From: SIG565 sp045613385
GTDB taxonomy: Bacteria; Bacillota; Clostridia; Oscillospirales; Acutalibacteraceae
Reading direction: 5' to 3'
DNA length: 64,000 nt
Assembly: GCA_045613385.1 (NCBI GenBank)
Contig: JAZLAW010000011.1
Span: forward strand, 20,927-84,926
Each line of letters starts with the position of its first letter. Position 1 is the first letter of the stretch. The notes beneath the pieces were generated by a model, which did not search any database, was not told the origin of the DNA, and worked only from the letters and a program-made list of their open reading frames with translations. Shown piece by piece: positions 36,367 to 44,519 of the stretch. Both the position numbers and the translations under genes were made by a program.

Positions 36367-36388
36367 GATTAGCAAGCAATTAGCAAGG
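36367..36388. repeat. Left-end GATTAGCA repeat pair
   Basis: Two tandem copies of (G/A)ATTAGCAAG. A near-identical pair in the same orientation (18 of 22 positions) lies at 38424-38445. Spacing and position inside the island ends resemble arm sites of tyrosine recombinases. Confidence 0.55.
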
Positions 36389-36457
36389 ACGATTGAATTA
36401 GGGTAAAGGTAATATTGCTACAAAATGCTCCCAAATTACCTGCAGTATTCTATCGTG

Positions 36458-37171
36458 TTATTCTATTTCGTATTCAACAGAATTGATTACCAAACAGTTA
36501 TCGTCTTTCCAAAGGATTTGCATATTTTCAAACTCGCCCCAATCACCGCAGTAAACTCGTTGAGGTTTCTTTTCGATTTTGAAAAGAATTAAGTTGACAC
36601 CGCTTTTTTTATACACGTCAACAAGGGTATCGCCACCGAGCGCGCCTTGATCGCTGTCAATAACTTGCGCATAGTATTCTCCGTTCGGAGATTCAACAGT
36701 TTTCACAACAGTGTTTTGACCAATGTTGCCAAAAATCAATGCAATAAAACTGAAGAAACAAATAGGCAAAATCATTAGTGCAGACAAAACCAATGCGGTG
36801 ATTTTGAGTGACAAAGGTTTTCCGTATTTAACCGTCAAGTAACAGCAACAACCTGCAGATAATAATACGCTTGCTATTACCCAAATTTGAGGACACTCAA
36901 AAATATAGAATACAGCATTGATTAAAGAAAGCGGAGTGATAATGGCCAACAAAATCCGCATCACTTTATTTTCGAGAGTGTTCTTCCAAATAAGGTCAAG
37001 GATAATTATACATGCAGATAATGCGGCAAGTATGATAGAAATAGCCGAAACGCTGATAAGTTCAAAACTATATCCCAAACACGCTGTTATTATAACACCT
37101 GCAGGATACAATATTGTCAGTACAAATAACAAGCACATCAAAATTGATATTGCTTTTTTCACTCTTGACAC
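36458..37171 (-). CDS. Membrane protein of the ECF sigma operon
   Basis: 237 aa if started at the GTG at 37171, which follows GGGGAAAGAG and lies just after the anti-sigma stop; the longer frame overlaps that gene and is rejected. Five or so membrane helices cover residues 5-160, and a soluble C-terminal part (ESPNGEYYAQVIDSDQGALG, DVYKKSGVN) follows. Proteins of this kind often sit third in sigma/zf-HC2 operons of Clostridia. Function unknown; likely a target or accessory sensor of the sigma system. Confidence 0.7.
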   Translation of the reverse strand: MSRVKKAISILMCLLFVLTILYPAGVIITACLGYSFELISVSAISIILAALSACIIILDLIWKNTLENKVMRILLAIITPLSLINAVFYIFECPQIWVIASVLLSAGCCCYLTVKYGKPLSLKITALVLSALMILPICFFSFIALIFGNIGQNTVVKTVESPNGEYYAQVIDSDQGALGGDTLVDVYKKSGVNLILFKIEKKPQRVYCGDWGEFENMQILWKDDNCLVINSVEYEIE

Positions 37172-37172
37172 C

Positions 37173-37802
37173 TTACTCTTTCCCCAGCATCTTTGCATAT
37201 TGGTTTGAGAGTGTCTTGGATAAGATACAAAATACAACCGTCAACAATATGCCGATTCCATTTAGAAGTAATAATGCGTGTAGAATTTCTAAAACATTAG
37301 CAAAATCATTTCCTGCAAATAGGTCGATAAGATTTATTTCATAATGGAAACCCGACCATATATAAGCACATAGTGTAACACCAAGTGTTGCAATTAAAGA
37401 ATAATTGGAAAAACTTTTTCTGTTTTTATAGACTCTTACAAAATACCAGTTTGCCAAGGAAAGCATAAATCCGGTCGCAGGAATAACGAGATTCAACGCC
37501 CAAAATCCATTTCCAATACCCGACGGTGTTCTTGCCTCTAAAGCAACGCCGATTGTAATCAAAGCAAATGAAAGGAACAACAAACCCGACTGTAAAACAG
37601 AAGCCTTCCAATCATTGAGCTTGCTAAACGTTTTCGGCGCTTTAGATACCGCAATAATATCGGATGTTGATTTCATATCTTCAAGAAGTTTCTTGCAATC
37701 ATCGCAATCTCTAATATGTTCTTCAACAGCTTTTTCACTTCCCTCACTGCAACACCCGTCAATGTACAGTGGAATCAAATCTTTTACAATATCACAATTC
37801 AT
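37173..37802 (-). CDS. Zinc-finger anti-sigma factor (zf-HC2 type)
   Basis: 209-aa membrane protein. The cytoplasmic N-terminus has the anti-sigma zinc site His29-X3-Cys33-X2-Cys36 in EEHIRDCDDCKK, after a conserved LIPLYIDGCCSEGS. Four or five membrane helices follow. It should hold the ECF sigma factor encoded directly upstream (4-nt gap to the sigma stop) until a signal releases it. The signal is unknown. Confidence 0.88.
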   Translation of the reverse strand: MNCDIVKDLIPLYIDGCCSEGSEKAVEEHIRDCDDCKKLLEDMKSTSDIIAVSKAPKTFSKLNDWKASVLQSGLLFLSFALITIGVALEARTPSGIGNGFWALNLVIPATGFMLSLANWYFVRVYKNRKSFSNYSLIATLGVTLCAYIWSGFHYEINLIDLFAGNDFANVLEILHALLLLNGIGILLTVVFCILSKTLSNQYAKMLGKE

Positions 37803-37806
37803 ATCG

Positions 37807-38283
37807 TTACCTCATTCTTTCTAATAGTTTTTGTTTAGCACGGTAAAATGTAACTCGTGCCCAACTTTCGCTTTTTCCAAAGATTGAACTAATATCCTTT
37901 AATGAAAAACCGCCAAATACCGAAAGCATAAATACTTCCTTATACGGCTCCTCTAATTCGTGTAAACAAGACAACGCTTTTTGAGAAAGTTCTTTTTGAA
38001 TAAAGGCATCTTCTATACTTACATCGTTGCTTGCTACTTCGAGATGGTCAAGAGAATCTTTTTTCTTTTGTTCGTTATACCACGCAAAATATGTATTCTT
38101 TGCGATTTGGCAGAGCCACACGGAAGCCTTTTCCTTGTTTCGAAGAGACGTATAGTTCATATATGCACGAAAAAAGGTTTCTTGTGTCAACTCTTCGGAT
38201 AGCGTAATATCCCGTGTCATTTTCATTAGATATTTGAAAATGAATTCTCGGTTTTCATTGAAAAGCTTTTCAAAATCAATCAC
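37807..38283 (-). CDS. ECF-type RNA polymerase sigma factor
   Basis: 158 aa with the two ECF regions: sigma-2 (LMKMTRDITLSEELTQETFFRAY, then WLCQIAKNTY) and sigma-4 with a helix-turn-helix (FGGFSLKDISSIFGKSESWARVTFYRAKQKL). First gene of a three-gene operon with its anti-sigma factor. An ECF-like promoter lies directly upstream, suggesting autoregulation. It belongs to the island inserted in tRNA-Arg and thus could alter host transcription. Confidence 0.92.
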   Translation of the reverse strand: MIDFEKLFNENREFIFKYLMKMTRDITLSEELTQETFFRAYMNYTSLRNKEKASVWLCQIAKNTYFAWYNEQKKKDSLDHLEVASNDVSIEDAFIQKELSQKALSCLHELEEPYKEVFMLSVFGGFSLKDISSIFGKSESWARVTFYRAKQKLLERMR

Positions 38284-38299
38284 ATTTTCACCGTCCTTT

Positions 38300-38332
38300 C
38301 AACCATTAGATTGGGGAACTTACAAAACGTTA
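38300..38332 (-). promoter_or_regulatory. Candidate ECF promoter of the sigma operon
   Basis: On the minus strand TGTAACGTTTTGTAAG, then about 16 bp after GTAAC an ATCTAA block, about 25 bp before the sigma start. TGTAAC/(C)GT-like -35 and TCTAA -10 elements are typical for ECF factors. A TATAAT also lies close upstream and could be a housekeeping element. Confidence 0.45.
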
Positions 38333-38398
38333 CAACAATTATAACATATTTTCTTCAAAAATTCAAAAAGTCTATGGATGGAACATACGCCTGTGCAA

Positions 38399-38475
38399 AT
38401 TAGCAGATTTTTGCTAAAAATCCGATTAGCAGGCGATTAGCAAAAAGCCGATTATCTGGTAATTTCTTGCTAATC
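38399..38475. repeat. Right-end TTAGCA repeat cluster
   Basis: Contains ATTAGCAG (38399), GATTAGCAGGCGATTAGCA (from 38424) and an inverted TTGCTAATC (38467-38475). The central pair matches the left-end repeat of the island. The rest of 38284-38592 is non-coding: promoter, this cluster, a CTCACTC/GAGTGAG hairpin and the tRNA terminator. Confidence 0.55.
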
Positions 38476-38557
38476 GGGATATGGTAAAAGTGAGAGCTTG
38501 TTTTGGTGTCCCCAAAATAAGAAAGCTCACTCAAGAAATGAGTGAGCAAAGAAAAGT

Positions 38558-38593
38558 AAAAGTGCCGAAAGCACAGTGTTTTCGGCACTTTTT
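38558..38593 (-). terminator. Terminator of the island tRNA-Arg(CCT)
   Basis: Stem AAAGTGCCGAAA/TTTCGGCACTTT with A/T tracts, immediately downstream of the CCA of the tRNA on the minus strand. Confidence 0.8.
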
Positions 38594-38669
38594 GGCGCGC
38601 TTGAAGGAATTCGAATCCCCGACCTTCCGCTTAGGAGGCGGACGCTCTATCCTGCTGAGCTACAAGCGC
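38593..38669 (-). tRNA. tRNA-Arg(CCT), intact, carried by the island
   Basis: Acceptor GCGCTTG/CAAGCGC, D arm GCTC/GAGC, anticodon stem TCCGC/GCGGA with loop CTCCTAA (anticodon CCT), T loop TTCGAAT, discriminator G and encoded CCA. It has the same anticodon as the split tRNA next to it but a different sequence outside the loop, so it is not a copy of it. It would restore AGG decoding. Confidence 0.95.
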
Positions 38670-38735
38670 ATATACTATAAGATTTGAACACGTTACCGTT
38701 TGCCTTTTTTCGAAGGTGTTTGTTAAAACACACAC

Positions 38736-38773
38736 TTAGGAGGGGCTTGTTATATCCATTTAACTATGTAGGC
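38736..38773 (-). pseudogene. 5' half of a split tRNA-Arg(CCT)
   Basis: Exactly 38 nt, i.e. tRNA positions 1-38: acceptor GCCTACA, TA, D arm GTTA-AATGGATA-TAAC, A, anticodon stem AGCCC and loop CTCCTAA. AGCCC pairs with GGGCT of the 3' half at 36225-36229, and GCCTACA pairs over all seven positions (two G-U) with TGTGGGT at 36197-36203. The following bases (GTGTGTG...) are unrelated to a tRNA. Confidence 0.88.
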
Positions 38774-38831
38774 AAATATAACAATATGATTTTAACCTAA
38801 AAGGTACACATTGTCAAGGTGATAGATATTG

Positions 38832-40187
38832 CTATCTATCACCTTTTTTTCGTAGTAAAAGTGCTACCGTCTCTATGTGCGCAGTATTTGGGAACATATC
38901 AACAGGTGTGTATTCGGTTAATTCATACCCGAATTCTGAAAGAATAGCTGCATCACGCGCAAAGGTTGAGCAGTCGCACGAAATATATACAATACGCTCG
39001 GGTGAAAAGTTGCTTGCAATAATATTAAGCAGTTTTTCATCGCAACCTTTTCTTGGCGGGTCGACAATTATGGTGTCGGGCTTTAATGACTTTTCAGATA
39101 ACTGCCCGGCCGCAAATGCCGCATCTCCGCAAATAAATTCACAGTTTTCAATACCGTTGATTTTTGCGTTTTCCTTTGCATCGGCCACCGCTTCGGGTAC
39201 GATTTCAACACCAATCACCCGTTTTGCCATACGCGACATAGAAAGTCCTATTGTACCCGCACCGCAATATAAATCAAGTATTATCTTGCCTTGGGGAAGC
39301 GCATATTCTGCCGCTTTTTCATATAACTTTTCCGCCATAGTTCTGTTGACCTGATAAAAAGACAAAGGCGAAATCCTTATTTTAACACCGCAGAGAATAT
39401 CGGTTATATAACCGTCCCCAAAAAGAACAACACACTCATTTCCTAAAATCACATTGGTGTCGCGCTTGTTTTTATTAATCTGAACACTTTTTAAGTTACT
39501 GCCAAGAAGCTCTTTTAAATTATCTATCAACAGGTCTGAATGGGGAATGGAGTCCCCGTTGATTACTAATACCACCATTATTTCATCGGTAGCAAATGCT
39601 TTGCGGATATAAATATGGCGGATAAGACCGCGGTGGAGTTCTTCATTATAAACAGAGATGTTTTTTTGTTTAATAAAATCTGTCACGACCTTTAATATAT
39701 TTGAAAATATTTCAGGTTGCAAAAGGCAGTTATCGTTTTCAATTATACGATGTGAGTGTGGCGCGAAAAAACCCGCATTACCGCTTAAGGATACAGGGTA
39801 TTGCGCTTTATTACGGTAGTGACACACGTTCTCTGCATAAATGATGTCTTTTGGGAGTAAATCAATTCCGCCGATTCTTTTTACGGCGTCGTAAACCTTG
39901 TTTTGTTTTATTTCACATTCCGCACTATATGTAATATGTCTATAAACACATCCGCCACAGGTTTTAAATACCTTGCAGTCGGGTGTTTTTCTGTTTATTG
40001 AAGGGGTTAAAATTTCTTCAAGTCTTGCATATGCATAGGTTTTTTTAACCTTTACGACCTTAGCTCGTATTATATCTCCCTTCGCGGCAAGGGGGACAAA
40101 AACCGCCATACCGTCTAAGTGACCAACACCGCTGCCGGTTGATGAGTAACCGTCTATTTCCAATATAATTTCATCGTTTTTATTCAT
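38832..40187 (-). CDS. rlmD: 23S rRNA (uracil-C5)-methyltransferase, RlmD/RlmCD type
   Basis: SAM-dependent m5U methyltransferase of the TrmA/RumA family, 451 aa. N-terminal TRAM domain (residues 1-62), iron-sulfur cysteines Cys71, Cys77 and Cys80 in CKVFKTCGGC, SAM motif LDLYCGAGTIGLS, and the catalytic Cys in YISCDCSTFARD. The stop codon lies within a hairpin that straddles the gene end. Housekeeping function; acts on ribosomal RNA. It follows maf by 8 bp. Confidence 0.9.
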   Translation of the reverse strand: MNKNDEIILEIDGYSSTGSGVGHLDGMAVFVPLAAKGDIIRAKVVKVKKTYAYARLEEILTPSINRKTPDCKVFKTCGGCVYRHITYSAECEIKQNKVYDAVKRIGGIDLLPKDIIYAENVCHYRNKAQYPVSLSGNAGFFAPHSHRIIENDNCLLQPEIFSNILKVVTDFIKQKNISVYNEELHRGLIRHIYIRKAFATDEIMVVLVINGDSIPHSDLLIDNLKELLGSNLKSVQINKNKRDTNVILGNECVVLFGDGYITDILCGVKIRISPLSFYQVNRTMAEKLYEKAAEYALPQGKIILDLYCGAGTIGLSMSRMAKRVIGVEIVPEAVADAKENAKINGIENCEFICGDAAFAAGQLSEKSLKPDTIIVDPPRKGCDEKLLNIIASNFSPERIVYISCDCSTFARDAAILSEFGYELTEYTPVDMFPNTAHIETVALLLRKKGDR

Positions 40188-40195
40188 AATTTATC

Positions 40196-40759
40196 CTACA
40201 TTATTTTTTCAAAATTTTCGAATTCACGTTTCAGTCGGGCAACGGGGAGACCTACTATATTAAAAAAGTCACCGTCGATTTTTTTAACAAGGGTAGAGCC
40301 GAATCCCTGAATTCCGTATGCGCCGGCTTTATCTTTGTATTCTTCGGTGTCAAGATAGTCTTCAATTTCCTTTTTACTAAGCGGATAAAACTCAACAAGA
40401 GAAGTCACCGAAAAACTATATGTTTTATTATTCTTACAGATAGCGCAACCCGTAATCACTTTATGGGTATTGCCTGAGAGTAAATTTAACATCATTTTAG
40501 CATCTTGCCTGTCTTTAGGTTTACCAAGCATTATATCACCTAAAAATACAGCGGTATCAGAGCCGATAACGGTATCCGTTGGGTTATCTTTTGAGATATG
40601 CAAGGCTTTCTGCACAGCCAAAAACTCCGGCGCAGACAGTGGATTAATACCTTTTGGCAAAACTTCTTCGATATCGGCGGGTAAGCAGATGAAATTTTGT
40701 ATTATAAGTTTAAGCAGTTCTTGACGTCGGGGAGATGCCGAAGCCAATATGTATTTCAT
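40196..40759 (-). CDS. maf: Maf-like nucleotide pyrophosphatase
   Basis: 187-aa house-cleaning nucleoside triphosphate pyrophosphatase. N-terminal LASASPRRQELL and the GSDTAVFLGD and YGIQGFGS segments are the Maf signatures. The family hydrolyses dTTP/UTP or modified nucleotides and was first linked to septum formation. Probably cotranscribed with rlmD. Upstream lies the divergent start of the phage-like cassette. Confidence 0.93.
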   Translation of the reverse strand: MKYILASASPRRQELLKLIIQNFICLPADIEEVLPKGINPLSAPEFLAVQKALHISKDNPTDTVIGSDTAVFLGDIMLGKPKDRQDAKMMLNLLSGNTHKVITGCAICKNNKTYSFSVTSLVEFYPLSKKEIEDYLDTEEYKDKAGAYGIQGFGSTLVKKIDGDFFNIVGLPVARLKREFENFEKIM

Positions 40760-40913
40760 TTTATTTCACCCATTTCTATCCTAATTCTTAAGTATTTTAC
40801 CACAATTTTTAAAAAAGTGCATTATTTTCTTAAAAAAAGCTTTGAAAATAAGAAGATGTCGGTGAATGTCGCAAAATGAAACGATATAATTCTGGTGTCA
40901 GGAGGGACAACGA

Positions 40914-41177
40914 ATGGCAAAAAACAAAACGCTTAAAGAAATAATGCTCACACTCTTAAAACAAAAAGCGAGTGAAGGGGAGAGCAAAGTATTGGAAGAA
41001 CTCGGTTTCAAATTAAAAAATCCGACCAGGCAGACCGTTATTATGGCCGCACTTTATAAAAAGGCATCGGGCGGAGATTTGAGTGCAATTAAAGAGCTGC
41101 GTTCCATTGTGTCAGACACACCGACTGACAACTTATATTCAGGGGTGGTGATGATTGTTGATGACATCAAAAATTAA
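40914..41177 (+). CDS. Small protein ahead of terminase (possible small terminase subunit)
   Basis: 87 aa, basic and helical, starting 7 nt after GGAGGG. It contains ANPTRQ-like and MAALYKKASGGDLSAIKELRSIV segments that suggest a helical DNA-binding or oligomerisation protein. Its place directly before, and 17-bp overlap with, the large terminase gene suggests the small terminase subunit, but no clear homology can be claimed from the sequence alone. Confidence 0.5.
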   Translation: MAKNKTLKEIMLTLLKQKASEGESKVLEELGFKLKNPTRQTVIMAALYKKASGGDLSAIKELRSIVSDTPTDNLYSGVVMIVDDIKN

Positions 41178-42459
41178 AATTTCAGATATTGTCGGCGGCG
41201 GCTATGATGATTTTTGAAAAGATAAAAACCGATACCGTGTCTTAAAGGGCGGCAAGGGGTCAAAAAAATCTACTACCACTGCACTTAATTTGATTTACAG
41301 GCTTATGAAATATAAAGGAAGTAATCTGCTTGTAGTCCGCGCGGTTATGAACACTCACAGGGATTCGACCTTTGCCCAGCTTAAATGGGCGCAGGAAAAA
41401 TTAGGGGTTTCGCATTTATGGCAGAACACGGTGTCACCGATGGAGATGATATATAAGCCAACAGGACAAAAGATACTTTTTCGCGGTTTTGATGATGTTT
41501 TAAAATTGGCATCAACCACTGTGAACAAGGGACATCTCTGTTTTGTCTGGATAGAAGAAGCGTTTGAAATAGAACGCGAAGAAGATTTTGAAAAACTTGA
41601 TTTATCGGTGCCACGCGGAAGTGTTCCTGCGGGACTTTTCAAGCAGACTACAATAACCTTTAACCCGTGGAGTGAAAAACACTGGCTAAAAAGGAGATTT
41701 TTCGATATAAAAGATAAAAATGTATCCTGCTATACTACAAACTATCTTTGCAACGAGTTTTTAGATACTACAGATCGTGCGGTTTTCGAGAGTATGAAAA
41801 ATACAAATCCATCTCGGTACAGTGTCGCAGGACTTGGCAACTGGGGTATTTCGGAAGGACTGGTTTTTGAAAATTATACCGCAGAAGTCCCCAATATACC
41901 GGCAGAGCAGATGTGGAAATGGAAACATTTTTTCGGTCTTGATTACGGATATACCAACGACCCTACGGCCTTTATAGCCATTATGGTTAATAACGTAGAT
42001 AAACTGATTTATGTTTACGATGAGTTTTACAAATGCCGTATGCTCAACAGTGAAATAGCCGAGATGATAAAGAAAAAAGGGTATGCAAAAGAGAAAATAC
42101 GAGCCGACTGTGCAGAGCCTAAATCGAATGATGATTTACGCAGACTCGGTATAGGGCGCATAATGCCATCCGTCAAGGGTAGTGACAGTATAATAAACGG
42201 CATTATGCATATAAGCGAGTACAAAATATATGTTAATCCGCGGTGTGTAAACACTCTTAAAGAATTATCAAGTTATGTGTGGGAAAAGGGCACCGTGGGC
42301 AACAGAAATATGCCGAAAGACAAAGATAATCATCTGATGGACGCGCTAAGATATGCTTTTCAGGATGTAAAATTTTTTCACCCCGAAGCCACAGATGGTA
42401 TAAAGCAGACTGCCAACAGCGGTATAACACAAAGAGATATAAGTGGAGGATGGATTTAA
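41161..42459 (+). pseudogene. Large terminase subunit interrupted by an in-frame TGA
   Basis: ATP-driven DNA packaging motor. Reading from ATG 41161 gives MTSKIKISDIVGGGYDDF, then TGA at 41215-41217, then KDKNRYRVLKGGKGSKKSTT without a frame change. In this PBSX-like family a Trp follows the Phe, so TGG has become TGA. The Walker A region (about 41245-41270) lies after the stop and no start codon precedes it; the first possible restart (TTG 41290) would lose it. Walker B-like CFVWIEEAFEI and the nuclease domain (DYGYTNDPTA, HLMDALRYA) are intact. Nonfunctional unless the TGA is read through. Confidence 0.85.
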
Positions 42460-42638
42460 TGTTAATAGTAACAATAATTATGACAGGTTTTGCATTTTTC
42501 CTTTTAGGAATTATTTTAGGAAACATATATGGCGGTAGCGCAGGTAAAAGATGCGCACAAAGAAAAATGCCGAACAAAATGAAAGTATCTGCCGATTACA
42601 AAAATTTTTACGAATATGACGGCAGTGAACAAATTTAA
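42459..42638 (+). CDS. Small single-span membrane protein of the phage-like cassette
   Basis: 59 aa from the ATG at 42459, which overlaps the terminase stop by one base and lies 9 nt after GGAGG; an ATG nine bases earlier has no room for a ribosome site. One N-terminal membrane helix (MLIVTIIMTGFAFFLLGIIL) and a polar tail. Not recognised. Its position between terminase and scaffold is unusual for a membrane protein. Confidence 0.6.
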   Translation: MLIVTIIMTGFAFFLLGIILGNIYGGSAGKRCAQRKMPNKMKVSADYKNFYEYDGSEQI

Positions 42639-42653
42639 AAAGGAGTTTTTAAT

Positions 42654-43310
42654 ATGGAAGAAATCAACAACACTAATTCGGCGGCACCATCCGCAGAAAT
42701 AAAAGGGGAAGACAAAGAACTTGAGGTCACCATACCCGAAGTTGAAGGTCCACCCGCACAGAGTGAAATACGTGTTAAATTCAATAAAGAAATACGTACA
42801 CTCACACCCGATGAAGCGGTTACTTTAGCGCAGAAAGGTCTTAAATACGATATGGTAAGTGAAGACCTGAAGCGATTAAAGAATCTTGCAGGAGCAAGTG
42901 GTAAAAACATATCAGACTACATAACCGAAATTGAAAATCAAACAAGCATAGCCCACAAAAAAGCTTTGTTAGACTCTTGTTCGGGGAATAGCGAGATGGT
43001 TGAGCACATTATGCAACTTGAAGGCGCACAGTCGGGTAATGAACCTACGGGATTTGATGAAATATTAAGGGAGTTCCCGGAAATCAAATCCTTGTCCGAC
43101 CTGCCAGACTCGGTTTTACACGCTGTGGAGATTAAGGGCGGAAATTTGTTTGATGCGTATCTAAGATACCGCCATCAGCAAAAACGCCAGGCTGCAGAGC
43201 AGAAAAAGATACAGCAAAAAGCGGAAGACAGCAGTGTCGGCTCACAAAAAGGGCATACCGGCGGTATGTCCGATATAAACAAGGAGTTCATAAACGGACT
43301 CTGGAATTAA
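42654..43310 (+). CDS. Phage scaffold-like protein
   Basis: 218 aa, acidic N-terminus, helical middle and a charged, Gln/Lys-rich C-terminal coiled region (YRHQQKRQAAEQKKIQQKAE) as in capsid scaffolding proteins. It lies directly before the capsid gene (24-nt gap), the usual place of a scaffold. No protease gene is seen, so capsid maturation by cleavage is not evident. The assignment rests on composition and context. Confidence 0.6.
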   Translation: MEEINNTNSAAPSAEIKGEDKELEVTIPEVEGPPAQSEIRVKFNKEIRTLTPDEAVTLAQKGLKYDMVSEDLKRLKNLAGASGKNISDYITEIENQTSIAHKKALLDSCSGNSEMVEHIMQLEGAQSGNEPTGFDEILREFPEIKSLSDLPDSVLHAVEIKGGNLFDAYLRYRHQQKRQAAEQKKIQQKAEDSSVGSQKGHTGGMSDINKEFINGLWN

Positions 43311-43333
43311 ATCAATAATCAAAGGAGAAAATT

Positions 43334-44512
43334 ATGTCAATCAATTCATTAGAAACAGCAACAAGATATTCTTTAGAACTTGACAAGCTTTTTTCACAGA
43401 AAAGTGCTACCGGTTTTTTTGCCGATAACACCTTTGGTAAAAAGTTTGTAGGAGCAAAAACAGTAATTATCCCCGATATAAATTTTCAGGGACTTGCCGA
43501 TTATAACCGTGATACAGGTTTTACACGCGGAGCAATAACCGTTTCAAACACTTCTTACACAATGCAGATGGACCGCGCACGTTCTTTGCAGATTGACCGT
43601 GAAGATATGGATGAAACCGGTGTTGCCAACCTTGCAGGTAAAATTTTAGGTGAATATGTACGAACCAAGGTTGTACCTGAGTGCGATGCTTATGTTTTAT
43701 CTAAACTCGCAGGTCTTGCGGCTACAAGAAGCAACACCTTGTCAGGTGATATCAATAAGCCTTTCGAGACACTCTTAGGTCTTATTAAAGAAGTACAGAG
43801 CGTTGTAGGTTACGATGAAGAATTAGTAGCCTTTATCGACGGCGGTATTTATGCTCTCTTGCAGAACACACCGGAAATTGCCCGTCAGATTATTGTAAGC
43901 GATTTCAAACAGGGAGACATCAATCTTCGTGTTAATTCCATAAATGGCGTAGCTCTTATTCCTGTTGTAAGCGAGAGAATGAGAACTGCTTACGAATTTA
44001 AAACAGGTGAAGCAGGCGGCTTTGTACCGGCTTTGAATTCAAAAGCTGTATATATGATGGTTTGTCCTAAAAAGGGAGCACACTTGGTACGTAAGACAGA
44101 AAATATGCGTATCTTTACACCTGAACAGAACGTGGATGCAGATGCTTATAAGTTCGACTACCGCATCTACTATGATGTATTCGTAAAGAAGAGTGGCCTT
44201 GACGCTATCTGGGCTTGGCTCTCTCCCGAAGTTAATATTACATCAGCGCCCGAAGACATTACAGTAACAGAAGGCGCAATTAATGAAAATCTTTGCGTTA
44301 CAGCAAATGCTGAAGAAGGCAAAGTTACTTATCAGTGGTACTCTGCTGCAGATAACAACGGCAACGATGCAGTAAAAATCAAGGGTGCTACCACCGATAC
44401 ATTAACGCTTGATAAAAACCTTAAATCAGGTAAATATTTCTACTTTGTAAAAATCTTCATTGATGGTATTACTGCAGTATCTACCGATATTGTGACAGTT
44501 ACTGTCGAATAA
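43334..44512 (+). CDS. Major capsid protein with C-terminal Ig-like domain
   Basis: 392 aa. Residues 1 to about 290 look like an HK97-fold capsid of the phage head type that opens with SLELDKLF and carries RGAITVSNTSYTMQMDRARSLQIDREDMDE and ADAYKFDYRIYYDVFV. Residues about 297-392 form a separate immunoglobulin-like domain (APEDITVTEGAINENLCVTA, YQWYSAADNNG, TDTLTLDKNLKSGKYFY). Ig-like domains on phage heads usually decorate the surface and bind glycans. A stem-loop follows the gene. Confidence 0.8.
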   Translation: MSINSLETATRYSLELDKLFSQKSATGFFADNTFGKKFVGAKTVIIPDINFQGLADYNRDTGFTRGAITVSNTSYTMQMDRARSLQIDREDMDETGVANLAGKILGEYVRTKVVPECDAYVLSKLAGLAATRSNTLSGDINKPFETLLGLIKEVQSVVGYDEELVAFIDGGIYALLQNTPEIARQIIVSDFKQGDINLRVNSINGVALIPVVSERMRTAYEFKTGEAGGFVPALNSKAVYMMVCPKKGAHLVRKTENMRIFTPEQNVDADAYKFDYRIYYDVFVKKSGLDAIWAWLSPEVNITSAPEDITVTEGAINENLCVTANAEEGKVTYQWYSAADNNGNDAVKIKGATTDTLTLDKNLKSGKYFYFVKIFIDGITAVSTDIVTVTVE

Positions 44513-44519
44513 ACTGAAA

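Larger units (their letters stand above)
36237..38735. mobile_element. 2.5-kb island inserted in the anticodon loop of tRNA-Arg(CCT)
   Basis: Bounded by an 8-bp direct repeat CTTAGGAG (36229-36236 and 38735-38742) that is the anticodon loop of the split tRNA plus one base. Inside: a terminator (36276-36303), an ECF sigma/anti-sigma/membrane protein operon, GATTAGCA-type repeats near each end, and an intact but different tRNA-Arg(CCT) at the right end. No integrase or other recombinase gene is present, so the element is either a remnant or moves with a helper's recombinase. The 36237-36457 stretch holds only the terminator and repeats. Confidence 0.85.

Noticed and set aside
38593..38669. The intact tRNA-Arg(CCT) as the rebuilt target of the island
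   Set aside because: Its acceptor and anticodon stems differ from those of the flanking halves, which pair with each other instead; it is a separate gene.
38481..38687. Open frame of 68 codons on the plus strand across the tRNA-Arg(CCT)
   Set aside because: It reads through the complement of a complete tRNA and its terminator; frames of this kind over tRNA genes are often mis-annotated as proteins.
36237..38735. Integrase gene inside the tRNA-Arg island
   Set aside because: No frame in this stretch shows tyrosine or serine recombinase motifs; the only proteins are the sigma, anti-sigma and membrane protein.
38810..38850. Hairpin at the rlmD end as a terminator of rlmD
   Set aside because: The T-run lies on the plus strand, not downstream on the minus strand, so it does not fit an rlmD terminator well.
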